Part shown: positions 11,493 to 23,571 of the stretch, piece by piece
Layout of the letters: each line of letters starts with the position of its first letter
Numbering within the stretch: position 1 is the stretch's first letter
Source: Nemertoderma westbladi
Taxonomy: Eukaryota > Xenacoelomorpha > Nemertodermatida > Nemertodermatidae
Length of the DNA stretch: 54,160 bases
Assembly: GCA_032718475.1 (NCBI GenBank)
Contig: JAUCBJ010003262.1
Span: 1 to 54,160 of the forward strand
Direction of reading: 5' to 3'
Program-made: the position numbers and the translations under genes
Notes under the pieces: model-generated
The model's database searches: none
Told to the model about the DNA's origin: nothing
The model's input: the letters and a program-made list of their open reading frames with translations, nothing else

Positions 11493-13507
11493 CACACGGA
11501 TATGAAATATCCGGATATGGAACTACTGTATAACACAAAAAAAGGATATTTTTCTCAGCCTAGGCTAAGATAACTGGGAAGTTAATTTCAAGAGGGAGTT
11601 ATCTCAGCCTTGTACACCGGCATCAAAAGACGAAGTGTATCTGGTAAATCAACTCGTTAAATTTCGCTTCAACAATAAGATTTATATTTCATTAAAATTG
11701 CGAGAGACTTTTTCTGATAAACGGCCCAAAAGAGTTTGTCATTAATATTTAAGAATCTCAGAAATATAAAGAATCGCAAAGTCTTGGTACAAAAGACAGA
11801 CAAACAGACATTTTATAATTACAGTTGTATAGGATATCGAATAGCCTTTAGGTGGTTCCACACACGATCCAGGTCCACGCATCCCATCCAATCATTGTGG
11901 CTGTTGTAACTTATACCGAAAAATGTATAATTATTGAGCTGCAAATATAATATCGTTGTAGCCAAGTCCTCAAGGCAGTGGTGGGCTAGGCACAGACATA
12001 TTGATTGCCGCTGTGAAAATAATAATTATGGCTAATACAGACAACTTGTGAGTTAGTGAGCTAGAATTTTATATTTTCGTTATAATTCTTTAGCTACAAG
12101 CGTTAAAAAATATTTCTCGGTCTAAATTACACCAATTAAACCGTAGTAGCTGTTATTCAACAATGTAGTTTCTTTGTTCCAAATGAAATAAGGCCAAGTA
12201 CGGATGTGTCAATGTGCTAAATGTGCTAAATGAAAAGATAATTTTCTGTTTAATCGTATAAGAGAGTTATTAAGAATTCAATAAATAATTATAAGGAGAA
12301 TTTAAGCTCTTCTATAATCTTAACATTTTGTACTAAATCCATTTATAATTTCCACTTATCTTCAATATGAATTAAGTTTTAATTAGTGAAAGAATATCTC
12401 CAACCCTGACGGTTTGTCTATCTATGTGTAAAGGTTATGAGTTATTCAATCTGCCACGATATTACAAACTAACACTAATAACATGTGCATGGCTTAGAGA
12501 TCCAATTAAAAATACATATTCGAGAAAATATCGATTTCTTGGCCGCTGTTTGTATATAAGTACAAGCTGCTGCAGATCTTCCCATTGATTGAATGTTTGC
12601 ACAATAAAGAATTTGATTCTCACCGCGAAACTCTATATGAAATTGATTGAAGACCCTCATTTAATAAGTCGTAAAACAGGCATTGCGGGGCCATCTGCTC
12701 CAATACAGTATGTCTATATAATGCAGTAAAGACTCCCAGCTAAGCCAGTAAAGAGCTCCAGTAGAGGGGAGTTAAACGAAAACGCTATAAGGGCGTTATG
12801 TAGTGGACGCTGGGAGTTTATTAAAATAGTTCAATCGATAGTTTTAGAGATGTGCCGGTTTGATAGAGAGGATCGGAAACGGTGGCTTTCTATCGTGTGG
12901 ATCGCCTCTCCACAGGTTTACGGTACCGCAGTCGAAACTACTTCCCTCGTTGCTACACGGCCATAGTGGATACAGTGATATACCGGTTTACTGGTTTACT
13001 AAATGTGGGGCGAGCCACGAAAGTAAGCGAGCTTAGCATATGGGATGGGTGCCACTAACTCAATCGGTCTGTCTGTCTGTCGTTCTGTCATTATGTTGTG
13101 TTCAATTTTAAACGTTATTTTTATTAAAAAAATAAAAAAATAAATTTTTAGTGATTGATCATATAAAAAAATTAATTTTTAGTGATTGATCATATAAGTT
13201 GTCACCTTTTGAATTCTTAAAATATTATTATATATATTATTATATATATATTATTATTAAATACAGCAACCTTCATATTATGTAGTGTAGTTGCGTCCCT
13301 TCCCATTGAACAGCTTTGCATATAGCCTTAGAGAGAGTAATCCCAGGCCCCTAGATGTGATTAACCTATAAAACATTTGAACGGCCCAGTGCTTAAAATT
13401 CAATCACCTGGCCCTCCCAGCTAACATAAGAGTGAGTAACCAGATATTATCTTAGCATTAACTGGGAAGACTACTACTACTAGGATCGGCATGCTGCATT
13501 GCAGCTG
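11493..13507. other. intergenic DNA with small repeats
   Basis: No gene is supported. A tandem duplication of about 34 bp around AGTGATTGATCATATAA lies at 13141-13198, and an AT/ATT microsatellite at about 13209-13262. A short inverted pair, ACTCCCAGC at 12730 and GCTGGGAGT at 12809, could be part of a small foldback element. Confidence 0.6.
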
Positions 13508-14290
13508 CATTTTTAAGAATGCTGTGCCGGCTTGTCAACAAAATTGCACCGCCACAACTCCCTATCACCCATGACATTTGCTAGATCATCCGCATCTTTA
13601 AGGCCAGTGTCCTTTAAGATGCGTCTCAAGAAAGTCATGGGCTGTCCACCATGCTTATTCACTCCATGTGGCTGCCAAAGTACAAGATTAACCACTGGCT
13701 GGTCCTCACGGCGAAAGCAATGTCCTGCAAAGCGGAGGCGATTTTGTTCTAGTGTCAAGCTTGGGGGAACCAATGAGACACCTCCAATGTTATATAGTGT
13801 CTGGTTGGAGATGTGTGCATTGTACTTGACACAATGTACCCGGCGTAGCATTCTTGTGAATGTGCCATCCAGAGATTTGGTGTCCTCAGCAGTTAGAGCC
13901 CAGCATGGACTCCCGTAGAGGAGTACTGGAACTACTGCTGCTCTAAATAATCGGACCTTAAGTTTCCGATTAATTCTAGGTGACTTCCAAATCCTGGAAA
14001 GCCTATTCAAGGCTGCCCATAGGAGCCCATCTGGAGTTAATAAAAAGACCAACACTAGAAGCAGCATGTTCTAATGAGCTGAGGAGCCGTTGGGCTCCCT
14101 CTAATGATTCTGAGAGTACTCCTAAGTCATCAGCAAAGTCTAGATCAGTTAGGTACTTGGCAGGATTTCCTCGACTTCTGGAGCCAGTAGGTGGAGTTAT
14201 CATCACCCCATCATGATTATGATGATCTAAGGACATGCGTAGAACATAGTCAACCAGAATAATGAACAAGAATGGTGCAAGTGTTTCAAG
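13508..14290 (-). pseudogene. non-LTR retrotransposon (LINE) RT fragment, copy B
   Basis: Read on the minus strand, the first frame (14269 to 14003) carries the end of a reverse transcriptase with the catalytic-type motif LTDLDFADDLGVLSES, followed by EGAQRLLSSLEHAA. A second frame (14067 to 13513) carries the post-RT region, including RLFRAAVVPVLLYGSPCW, then LDGTFTRMLRRVHCVKYNAH, ending QPMTFLRR...LWRCNFVD. Relative to the copy at 33680-34640, roughly 170 bp is missing right after LFINSR, which puts the two parts in different frames. Everything 5' of the FADD region is absent. This layout fits RTE- or I-like elements annotated as endonuclease/reverse transcriptase. Clade is not certain. Confidence 0.85.
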
Positions 14291-17264
14291 CTATTCAGCT
14301 GACGGGGTAATACATTACAAACTACTGTAACAGCTGATGTTTGCTTATTGTATGGGATAGAGTCTGAGAGTAAACACAACATTACTAAACTTGGCAAGTA
14401 ATATACTGTACTTCTCTGCAGTTTGGGCCTATCCATTCAATAGCATGCATTACTAGGCCCTCACTATCATGAGTTCATGATGATCACCAGGTGGTGTAAC
14501 TTTAAGTCTATGGCTAATTTCGTGTTATGGGGCTATTTTCCGAAATAAAAAAAATGAAAATTTAATCATTTGTTTCGAACATTTTTTCCACATCCTGGGG
14601 ATGAGCTGCATCAATCAGCGTCTTGAAAAACATTCTAGGGCAAGAAAACAAAGCCACACTATTTTAGTTATTAAAATTACACAAATTTTGAAATTTGGTC
14701 CTGGGACTACTTCTATTTTTCGTGAAAATTATGATAACCAGCTTACGAAAATTAATTTTTTATGATTTGGAAGTGTTCATCGATAATTTTTTCACCCACA
14801 GCCCAAATTTTGTAGGATTTCATTGGACGATTACTAAAATACAATGCGGGGCCGAATCGGTCCCAATTCAATTAATTCAATTATGTTAAATTGATTGCCT
14901 TAAATATAGCAAATTACTGCACATTATAACAGGCAACACCACTTCATTTAGTTATACAGTAGTAAAATATTGACAATGGGGATCGAGTGTTACGGTGGGA
15001 ATAGGTAAGGAAACGGTAAGCTAGCTAATAGCAAAGCAAGTAGACGCTACAGTAGCTACCGGGAGGTGGGGCGGAAGTGGGGAGTATTTTACGACTGAAA
15101 CAGACAAAAGGAATAAATTCCATTTAGACTCTTTTGACTGAGACCGTATATTTTCAGATTAAGTATTTTAGCACAGAAAACGACAAACATAATATATTTT
15201 CTATATTTTTAAAATTATTTGGATTGTATTTTTTGTACTATTTTTCGAGGCCATACTTTGGATCCTAACGGACCAAAAGCACCGCTCACCCGGTTTCTCT
15301 TTTTCCCTCTTCCCAGCGGTTTTTCTATGGTGTTACTTACGTACAGTACATTATTTATATATCCGAAGAAAGACATTAATAATATCTGCAAAATAGAAAT
15401 GTGTTTTGTGAAATGAAATGTGTTTTTGTAATATCTAGAAAGGGTTGTGGACGTCCGTAAAGTACAAGTCGTTGTAGGACAGTGTTTTATGCAAGCTAGT
15501 TCAAGTCAGTCATCTCGACCGAGAAACCAAAACAGTAAACGAAGTGTTGTAGTACTTGAAATCATTTTGTGATACAAAAAGCCGTTTAGAAGCTTTATCG
15601 TGCTGAAAGCACGAGAAATCCTTTACAATCCCCCCCGCCAGAGCTGCTAATGGTCTAAACACCCAAGTAGTGGTAATGGCGTTAAAGAATCGTCTTTTTT
15701 TGCAATATTTAGGCTCAGTCGGCTTTATTTTTATAATTATTTAGTCATTGCCCTAGGAAGACAAAACCTTAGGTACCGCTATGCCACTGGGTCTTCTGGA
15801 TCCCGATAAGATTAATTGACCTGATTGACTTATTTTATTTCAAATTTCGCTTCCTTAGAGTTTATTATTTCAAATTTTCTTTTCACTTAACTCTCTCTTT
15901 TACAATATGACTTGCAGCTTTCAATTTAATTATAGTACAAAGACTTCAGGTATCACAAACAATAGATTTAAAATGAACGATTTCATTTATTTTTGGTTTA
16001 CACGAACACTACGTACAACACACAGTCCTATGGGTTCTAGTTACTCTGGGTGTTTCCCTATTTTATTTATATAGAGGTGACAGTATCCTTTAATATACTG
16101 TACTGTACTATTTTCCCGGTTAATAAAACAATATTTCATATATTGTTTCTCTTATGTCCCGCTGGGAGAAACTCCAGAATTGTTAGACAATTTCCCACTC
16201 CCTGTCATGTCAGTAATTGTGGGGAGGATAGCTCCAGCATGTGAAGACTTTTCTTATATAAAAATATAGATTGAGAGCCGGTCTGTCTGAGTTAACGGAC
16301 AGGATCGATTACTTCTATTGGTTTCTCTTAGATAGGATTAAAACTGTAGCTACGAACTGTCGGTACCGGTAGCTGTAGCTGCTGACTATAACGTCGTGCG
16401 ATTTTATTCAGTACTGCTGATTTGGGAGTGACATTCGAGTAATCTTAATTAATTAATTTACTGTATTTTATGTATTTGAATTTGAGAATTTTAATTTCAC
16501 AATAATGACATAGACATTGAAATTACTGATCAAAACAAAATAAACTCGATATTTCAACCATTTCCTCTTATTTTTACAAAAAACAGACCCCGCCACTCGA
16601 TTCAGGGCACCTTGTTACCCCTTATTCATTTGTTTCTAGCTGAATAATTTTTTCACGCACCAACCCTATTCTTTAATTAATCAGTAATCCCACACAATTA
16701 CACCATAGCCAACGATCTGCTTACTGTATGAACAACAATTTTTATTGAATGATTAATTCAAACATTTTGAAGTAAAATTAAAGTATTTCTGATATTAATA
16801 TGAAAACAATAAAATAGGAAATGGGGTCTTATTCCCTCAGATACTACCTAGCATTTAGGGCCACTTGGGCCACTGTTAGTACTCAGGCACTAAGGCCTAT
16901 TAAAAAATGAAATACCAAATCGATTGTAGTTCTCCCAACCCAACTACCATAAGGAAAACTGCACCAAACAATACAGTAACTATAGGTACCAGTAAGTAAT
17001 GCACGAATAGGCTATCCCATAAATTAAGAAAAATATAGGACATTTTGTCCGCCGAAAGGTAAGTCTAAGTAATAAATTTTATAAAAATAAAAGGGTTTCG
17101 GAGATTTAAATTCATATTAATATCACAATCCCTCTAAAGTCGTGATTTTCTAACATCATATAATAATTCTGATATGGTAGACTGATTTCTGTTTGAGAAC
17201 AACCTTAGCCAACTTACGCTTAATTAACACTGTAGAGTAAACACTAAACACTAAAGCTCACTTG
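14291..17264. other. AT-rich intergenic DNA
   Basis: No gene or transposon could be supported. Short open frames at 14695-14889, 15219-15416 and 16050-16244 lack recognisable motifs and sit in low-complexity sequence. Confidence 0.55.
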
Positions 17265-17530
17265 AGACTGGTTGAGGGAATTAAGTCAAAGAATCTCCTG
17301 GCTGTCCTGACTTTTGTGGACTTCAAGAAACCATCCGACTCAATCCATAGAGGTAAAATGCTGGAAATCCTAAGAGCTTATGGAATACCAGATGTACTGT
17401 AATTGTTGCTGGCATTGGATTATTATATTGTGACACAGAAGCTCAGATACTCTCACCAGATGGTGAAACTGAGTTCTTCTCAATCATGGCACTCGTACTG
17501 GTTGACCCTACAGAAAATTATAAATTTATT
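17265..17530 (+). pseudogene. LINE RT fragment, copy D
   Basis: Conceptual translation with one stop gives LVEGIKSKNLLAVLTFVDF, then KMLEILRAYGIPDV, then, after an in-frame TAA, SPDGETEFF. These are the conserved finger/palm blocks of RTE-type reverse transcriptases, upstream of the region preserved in copies B and C. The F-x-D-F-K motif (metal-binding A-type block) is present as FVDFKK, but the following residues are mutated and the frame breaks before the QGD block. This is a dead fragment, probably of the same family as the other copies. Confidence 0.75.
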
Positions 17531-18131
17531 AATACGGGTAGCATCATGGAGGTTTGAAGTAGTAGTGGTGGAAATTTTTCCATTCTCGTTGAAAATCGAA
17601 CCTAAATAAACATATGAAATATTATGAAATATAATTTTCTGCTACTACTAGTACTAATAGCTCTGTCAGTCTGACCTCCATTATTAACAACAACAAAATT
17701 TTGTTTGTTGACATTTGAGCACCATTCCAAACTAACGACAATAATCTACTAAAATGGACGATTTTCCTTCAAAGGCTATCCTAAAAATCGAAAATATAAT
17801 GGTGTCATCCAAAAGCACATAACTTGTAACAATTAAACTCCAAGGAAACAATCACTACTATATGCTGAAAAATATGAAAAAAATATGCACCAAAAAATTC
17901 ATAAAGGATTAACCCGAGACAGCGAAAAATGGTTGTGCAACAGAGAATATTACAGCTGATGGTTTTCTAGAACTGGATGAAATATAAGCCATTACAATAA
18001 ATTGTTGACCTGAAATAAATGTTTCAGATTCCGCTATAATTTGAAATGTCGTGATTTTGTGATAATTCATCGCCTTACAGTAAACTTAAAGGATAAGCTT
18101 CTCTAACGATCTGTGATGATAGAGTTCTAAC
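17531..18131. other. intergenic DNA, no feature seen
   Basis: No ORF, RNA gene or repeat array is supported in this stretch. Confidence 0.5.
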
Positions 18132-18415
18132 TGGTTCCACCTTGGTGTAGTGGTTGCATTGATTTCACATCTCCTGAAGGTCGTGGGTTCGATCCTCACA
18201 TGGGTCAGGGCAGCATTCGTTTCGGCACGAATGCTTTAAAGGGACCAACCAGGGCGCATCTCTGCCTTGCATCATTTATAAGTGGTAGCTAAATGAGTAC
18301 TGGAGTTTCCTCTGGGGAGTAAAGTTCTGGGGGGACCGCACTGGAAATAAGTCGTCAGACTTTGTGCGTAATCCCTGGCCTAGTGGCCGAAGAAAATTTA
18401 CTTTTACTTTTTTAC
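18132..18415 (+). mobile_element. tRNA-derived SINE
   Basis: The 5' part has a Pol III promoter. An A box TGGTGTAGTGG is at about 18143-18153 and a B box GGGTTCGATCC at 18185-18195, with tRNA-like spacing. A tRNA-unrelated body of about 190 bp follows (GGGCAGCATTCGTTTCGGCA through CCTGGCCTAGTGGCCGAAG) and ends in a T-rich tail of TTTAC-type repeats near 18400-18415. Head, body and short repetitive tail make a standard SINE. Autonomous partner and family name are unknown to me, and no target duplication was resolved. Confidence 0.8.
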
Positions 18416-19482
18416 TAACTAATGTAGATCCGGGAACTGATGGTCGTGTCGTGTTCGTAGATTTTCTGTTCCAACCAGAAAATAAGAATATGATAGTCCG
18501 GTAATTAAATTATTTCTAATAGCTACAAAGGAGTAACTTTATGATGATTGTAATACGTCGAGAAAACCTGGAAGCACGTATTAAAGTTTAATTTTGAAAT
18601 TCATAAGAAATACTTTGAATCTGAAAGTAATTTAGAAACTGTTGATTTAGTACTTAAATACATTTTTATTTGATTGTATATGGAACTGTTCTGTACTGTA
18701 GGTCTGATCTCTGGGAGGACTGTTGGGTTTAAGTATTAATTTAGTGATTTTGAATAGAACGCCAGCCTAACGAAAATCATAAATGTATACTCGCAGTAGG
18801 CCTGTACTAATGCCACATTGCAGAGTACCATATATGCCTATCTCGTGAATATGAATATAGCGTACTTGTGTCCCATGCAGTCTGGTTATGTCGTGAGAAA
18901 ATTTACTACAAAACAAAGCAAACCAAAAAGCAAACAGTCGGCCGAGGCCGGAGGCGACCCGAAGGCTCCTCTTTCGATAGCTGCTCCTGCTACCCGAGGG
19001 TAGGGGTGGGCGCTACTCCTATCCCAAGATTTCGTAACTACAAAACTGATATATGCTATGCAGGCTTATAAAATTTTTGGAAAAACTTACGAATTTTTAA
19101 AGTAATGTTAGATTTTTTATTGTAATTTTGAGTTTGGTACAATACAGCAACGTCAATCAGCTACCATATAACAAAAGTAAATCAGGATGTGTTAAAATAA
19201 ACTATGCATTATGAAATCCGTTCACAAAAAAACAGTATCAATATTCTTTAGATAAGTATTTGATAATCTGTTGGGTGGATGGATACACTTCTATCGATCA
19301 ACTTTAATGGATTTAATCATTTGCTTTGATCAGGGGGCTTTAACGAAGAATAATTTAAAATCATTACATCACCATAACTATATTCACTGATTTATACCAA
19401 AGTTTAGAAGCATCGGTTATTATGATAATATAGATAAACACAAAGCAGAGCTGCAGAAAATTGCATAACTATATTAAATAAT
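18416..19482. other. intergenic DNA, no gene supported
   Basis: The overlapping open frames at 18818-19071 are in a GC-richer patch but have no recognisable domain. Nothing else is supported. Confidence 0.5.
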
Positions 19483-19634
19483 AACTATTTACATACTTGT
19501 GTGTAAAGTAGCACTTTACAGTGTGATGGTCCGAGTGGCTTTGTTACAGGAACGAACGTTAGTGAGTGTGTGAAAATAAAGCCACGAGGATCAGAACACT
19601 GTAAAGTACTTTGCAACAAGTATGTATGTAGTTT
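19483..19634. repeat. foldback (inverted-repeat) element
   Basis: Left arm TACTTGTGTGTAAAGTAGCA, then CTTTACAGTGTGATGGTCCG and AGTGGCTTT, pairs with the right arm AAAGCCACGAGGATCAGAAC, then ACTGTAAAGTACTTTGCAAC and AAGTATGTA. The arms are about 60 nt with few mismatches and the spacer is about 35 bp. This could be a MITE-like foldback. No coding sequence is present. Confidence 0.75.
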
Positions 19635-19971
19635 TATTCCAAAATTTTAACATGACGAAATTATTGTACATATACATTATAAGTGATAGAAACTAGACAA
19701 ATTATATTAGTTGCTGTATGAATAAATGTAAAAATGACATAAATTATGTTATAAATAAGTTAGCTTATATTTATGGTGGCGTTTGGAGCCATGTTATAAT
19801 AATATACTGTAGCTAGGCCCAACTGGTTACTAATAGCTATACCCCGCCTACCGGTAGGTAATGCAGTAGGCCTATCTGGCTGTCAGGCAAATTTCCACCT
19901 ATTGTTTACGTGGTACCCAATGACAGCGTTAAGTAATGTCCCATTAGTAGACATTACTTAATGCCGACATG

Positions 19972-20480
19972 CACGGATCGGAATTGTTAGGGTTGGAATT
20001 GCATGGGTCGGAATTGTCCGGGTCGCAATTGTCCGGGTCGCAATTGTCCGGGTCGCAATTGTTCGGGTTGGAATTGTCCGGGTCGGAATAGTCCAGGTCG
20101 AATTGTCAAGGTCGGAATTGTCCGGGTCGGAATTGTCCGGGTCAGAATTGTCCGGGTCAGAATTGTCCGGGTCGGAATTGCATGGGTCGGAATTGTCCCG
20201 GTCGCAATTGTCCGGGTCGCTATTGTCCGGGTCGGAATTGTCCTGGTCGAATTGTTCAGGTCGGACTTGTCCGGATCGGAATTGTTAGGGTTGGAATTGC
20301 ATGGGTCGGAATTGTCCGGGTCGCAATTGTCCGGGTCGGAATAGTCCAGGTCGAATTGTCCAGGTCGGAATTGTCCGAATCGGAATTGTCCGGGTTGGAA
20401 TTGTCCGGGTCGGAATTGTCCGGGTTGGAATTGTCCGGGTCGGAATTGTCCGGGGCGAATTACCCGGGTTGGAATTGTCC
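19972..20480. repeat. 15-bp minisatellite with internal long-period duplication
   Basis: The unit is GGAATTGTCCGGGTC (15 bp) with variants (GCAATTG, TTCGGG, CCAGGTC). Because 15 is divisible by 3, reading frames stay open as NCPGR, ELSGS or IVRVG pentapeptides. These are not taken as genes. A block starting GGATCGGAATTGTTAGGGTT occurs at 19975 and again 298 bp later at 20273, so part of the array was duplicated as a larger segment. Confidence 0.95.
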
Positions 20481-20809
20481 GTACACCAAACTATTTGTGT
20501 TTTAAACCTATTGATTTGTAGAAACATTGGGGGGGGGGGTGTCATTTATTTCCGACACTATATTCCACTACATGGTATATTGACGTGTAAAATAAAGGAA
20601 ATTTGTTGCCACTTAACGATCTAAAAATATACAATTAACCATCTACACTTCTTCTGCATAAATATTCATGTTTTCTGGATTAGCAATAATCTATTATTAA
20701 TGATAAATATTAAGAACTATAATGTAGAAATATATTATTTATCTATTTCATACTATTATCTATTAGAAATTTTTTAGTTCTTGGCTCAAAAATTAAAATT
20801 TTAATATAT
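20481..20809. other. intergenic DNA with poly-G tract
   Basis: A G run of about 10 bp occurs at 20529-20538, and AT-rich sequence follows. No gene was seen. Confidence 0.6.
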
Positions 20810-21264
20810 AAGGGTTTTCGACGAGGTCGCTGATCACGATAAAACTTGTTAAAAAATTTATTTGGCAAGGCTACCATCATATTTGGTGCTATTTTTGTCC
20901 CCGAGGAAGAAAAACACGCGGAAAATTATGTTTAACTAAAATAATTTGTGTTTCATAATTCTGAACATATACGGGTTTACAAGGTCGCTGATCACGATGA
21001 CACTAGTTATAAATATTTCTGGTAATGCAAACCTAATTTCGGTCTATTCTGGAGCCCCAGAACGAAAAGTACAAGTAGCACACAATTGTAAACTGTTAAA
21101 TTTTGCCATTGGTTTGGTAATTCTGAAGATATACTGGTTTTCCAGGTCGCTGATCACGATACAACACGTTAAAAATCAAACTATGATCTTTGGTGCTTTT
21201 CTGGTGGGAAGAAAAATACAAGTAGCAAAGAATTTCAAATGGCAAACATCGAATTTGGTTGGAC
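20810..21264 (+). repeat. diverged tandem repeats with GGTCGCTGATCACGAT core
   Basis: The core GGTCGCTGATCACGAT occurs near 20825, 20983 and 21147, giving a period of about 160 bp. Each is followed by blocks of the type TTTGGTGCTNTT and AAGAAAAATACAAGTAGCA. Related single units occur at 35630-35745 (plus) and, inverted, at about 33165-33300. Copies are well diverged, so the array is old. Element 1 has inserted into it. Confidence 0.75.
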
Positions 21265-21269
21265 AATAC
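21265..21269. repeat. target-site duplication of element 1, left (AATAC)
   Basis: AATAC directly precedes the left LTR (TGTTCGCG...) and is repeated directly after the right LTR at 33163-33167. A 5-bp duplication fits BEL/Pao integration. Confidence 0.9.
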
Positions 21270-22513
21270 TGTTCGCGCTTTCAGACCTTTGGCAGTTTAA
21301 CCCGCCAAATTATGATGTCTTCTAGATAATAAATCACTTTTAGCCTATGACAAGTATTTAATTCACTACACTAGTCGAAACCAATCTGTGCGCGATCATT
21401 CACCCGCTGGATATACCCGGGAGATTGGGTTCGACGGCTTAATCTTATTGCTATGTAAGCCTAATGTATTATTCGACTGACAGTATTATATAATCTCTGA
21501 CAATATTATTCACCTTCGGGGAATATTAACAGTTCCTTTAGGACGTGGCGCTCTATCTATATAAACAGAGTTATGACTTAAACTACTCACAACGATATGG
21601 CTTAGTTACAATTCACATATATGGCGCATTCTTTAGGAAATGCTTCGTTATCAGTCTCACTCATACACAATGCTGCACAATACTGCACACTGATCTGCCG
21701 ATCTTCACTGATTTTAGTCACATATAAAAGGAACACGGACCGAATCATGTAGGGTCTATCAAATAACATTAGATTCACTTCAAACCACTCAACATAGGTC
21801 GCAATCATTTATCTGTAACCTTTCTCTCTTACCTTCGGTATATCAAGAATATTGGGTTTTCGGGGTTATTTGTCGTTATTCCAAATATAATAATTCATCA
21901 ACCATATTATGAAGAACTGACAGTAAATAGCAATATAACAATATAAAAGTATGCACAGTGTTACACAGTATGCAGTGTATGCAGTACTGCAGTATGCAGA
22001 TAACGGATATATGTCCTTATAATTAAGCCTACTAGTGTAGGGCTAAAGCAGAAAAGCACAAAATACTCCAAAGCCGTTCTTCCTGGCTTAGAATCACCAA
22101 CAACACTGAAAAGAATAACTATAAGAATACCAGCTACCCTTATTCCACGAAGCTCCCGTCCAACACAGAGAAAGAGCAGTGAGATAGGAAAATTCAGTTC
22201 AGTAGCTCTGTGATAGGTCAAAATCAAAGCCAACTCAAATCCTATTGGCAGATACAGAAAGCAGGGCTATGGGGCAACGTGGCAATATCAGCCGTTAGCC
22301 GTCGTCATGGTAGCGACACTGTTTTCAAGAGTATCGAGCTTTTACGTCACGGAATTACGGATTATGTCCTCTAAAGTACAAATACAGAAGAAATAGCTTT
22401 TATGTCCGCTAAAACACCAGTACAGCAAGGACACGGCCTTTTTATGCCTGGTAAACCAACCACAGAGTACTTTACGGGGATAATAACCGGCTAATTACGC
22501 AAAAGCTTTTACA
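21270..22513 (-). repeat. element 1 3' LTR (left), 1244 bp
   Basis: On the minus strand it starts TGTAAAAGC and ends GCGCGAACA, giving canonical TG...CA termini. It is virtually identical to 31919-33162. The short ORFs of 60, 68 and 90 codons inside are duplicated exactly in the other LTR and are not treated as genes. Confidence 0.95.
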
Positions 22514-22521
22514 CTGCTCCG
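22514..22521 (-). promoter_or_regulatory. candidate polypurine tract of element 1
   Basis: On the minus strand CGGAGCAG directly abuts the 3' LTR. It is short but positionally right for plus-strand priming, and closely matches GGAGCGG next to the 3' LTR of element 2. Confidence 0.4.
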
Positions 22522-22591
22522 AGAAAATGGGATTTAAGTCTATAAAATATAACAAATCACAGTTTCTAAAATATAAAGATACTCTAAACAG

Positions 22592-22795
22592 TTAGTCTTT
22601 CTTACGCAGACGGCGTTTACGCAGTTTTTTGAGGCTAGCAAGAGTCTTTTTCTCTTTGGGGGGAGCCACTTTACTAGGAGGGCCATAACTCCTGGGTGAA
22701 GGGTGCAATATGATTGCATCAGAAGGTGTAGGATTGTGGTCGAGGTATCTGCCGTTTCGATATGCTTCTCCTCGAGCTGATTTTCCTCCGCTCAT
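22592..22795 (-). CDS. element 1 small basic ORF (67 aa), function unknown
   Basis: This ATG-initiated ORF lies between the Gag-Pro ORF and the 3' LTR. The product is strongly basic, with a C-terminal tail KKLRKRRLRKKD that resembles a nuclear-localisation or RNA-binding tail. A proline-rich middle (PSPRSYGPPSKVAPPK) precedes it. I recognise no homologue. It may be a spliced exon of an accessory protein together with the upstream ORF at 23572-23877, or chance. The position, after pol and before the 3' LTR, is where env or accessory genes sit in other LTR elements, but no membrane segment or signal peptide is present. Confidence 0.35.
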   Translation of the reverse strand: MSGGKSARGEAYRNGRYLDHNPTPSDAIILHPSPRSYGPPSKVAPPKEKKTLASLKKLRKRRLRKKD

Positions 22796-23571
22796 AGCTG
22801 GATACGTTCATCCAAAAACTCTCGCAGAGAATAGGATCGTCCAAGTTCGATAACTTCTTAGAGATTCTGGATTTCCCAATCGAATTGAGATAAGGCCAAT
22901 TCGTTTATCGATTGGACTTACTGTTATAAATTACGTTTATCTGAACAAACGCAGGTTTCCCTTTTGATCTTTATAGAATAGCGTTTAACTCGTTTCGTAC
23001 AACGCTCTCCTTCACCTTGATGAGGGGTTGTATCGCGTTAAACGTGGACGACCATACGGTTGGATAGTGATATTAGGTGTCCGCGTCACAATCCGGCTAG
23101 GTAAGATGGGAGGCTAGCTAGAAATCACTGTCGGAGTGTTACCGATTAATTGTTAGGGTAACACTAGATCTTTGAACAGTGAATACAGTCCGCGAGGATC
23201 CGCGACACCACCAGGATCGCAGGTCTGAGGTCCAACTAAGGAATGAGGAGGTTTGACCGAGTATTCCGGGACTCTGATCGTAGGTTTACTCCAGGATCGT
23301 TCGAGCCGAGTGAGCATAGGTGATACGTCAACAAGTTTCGGTTTACGTGGATGTTTATGTCTTTCCGTTTATTAGTTGGGTCTAGGGCATTTATCGTAAT
23401 AATACCAAAGACGCACGTCTGGTAGGGTAAACGCGGGTGATATTTATTTGTTGTTACAATGCTTCTATCAAGAATTCCAAATATACGTTGGAGTTACCGC
23501 GTTTATTTGTTTCTTTAGTGTCTTTTCTTTCGAGTCGATTTCGAATAGAATTTTCGCATTCGAATTTCAGT

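Noticed and set aside
18818-19071. Two overlapping ORFs in a GC-richer patch
   Set aside because: They are short, in competing frames, and show no domain, repeat or conservation evidence.
20003-20624. Overlapping ORFs with NCPGR, ELSGS and IVRVG repeats
   Set aside because: They are translations of the 15-bp minisatellite in every frame, on both strands, with no unique domain.
21545-22233. ORFs of 60, 68 and 90 codons, duplicated at 32194-32882
   Set aside because: They lie inside the two LTRs of element 1 and are duplicated only because LTRs are. They are antisense or short and have no domain.
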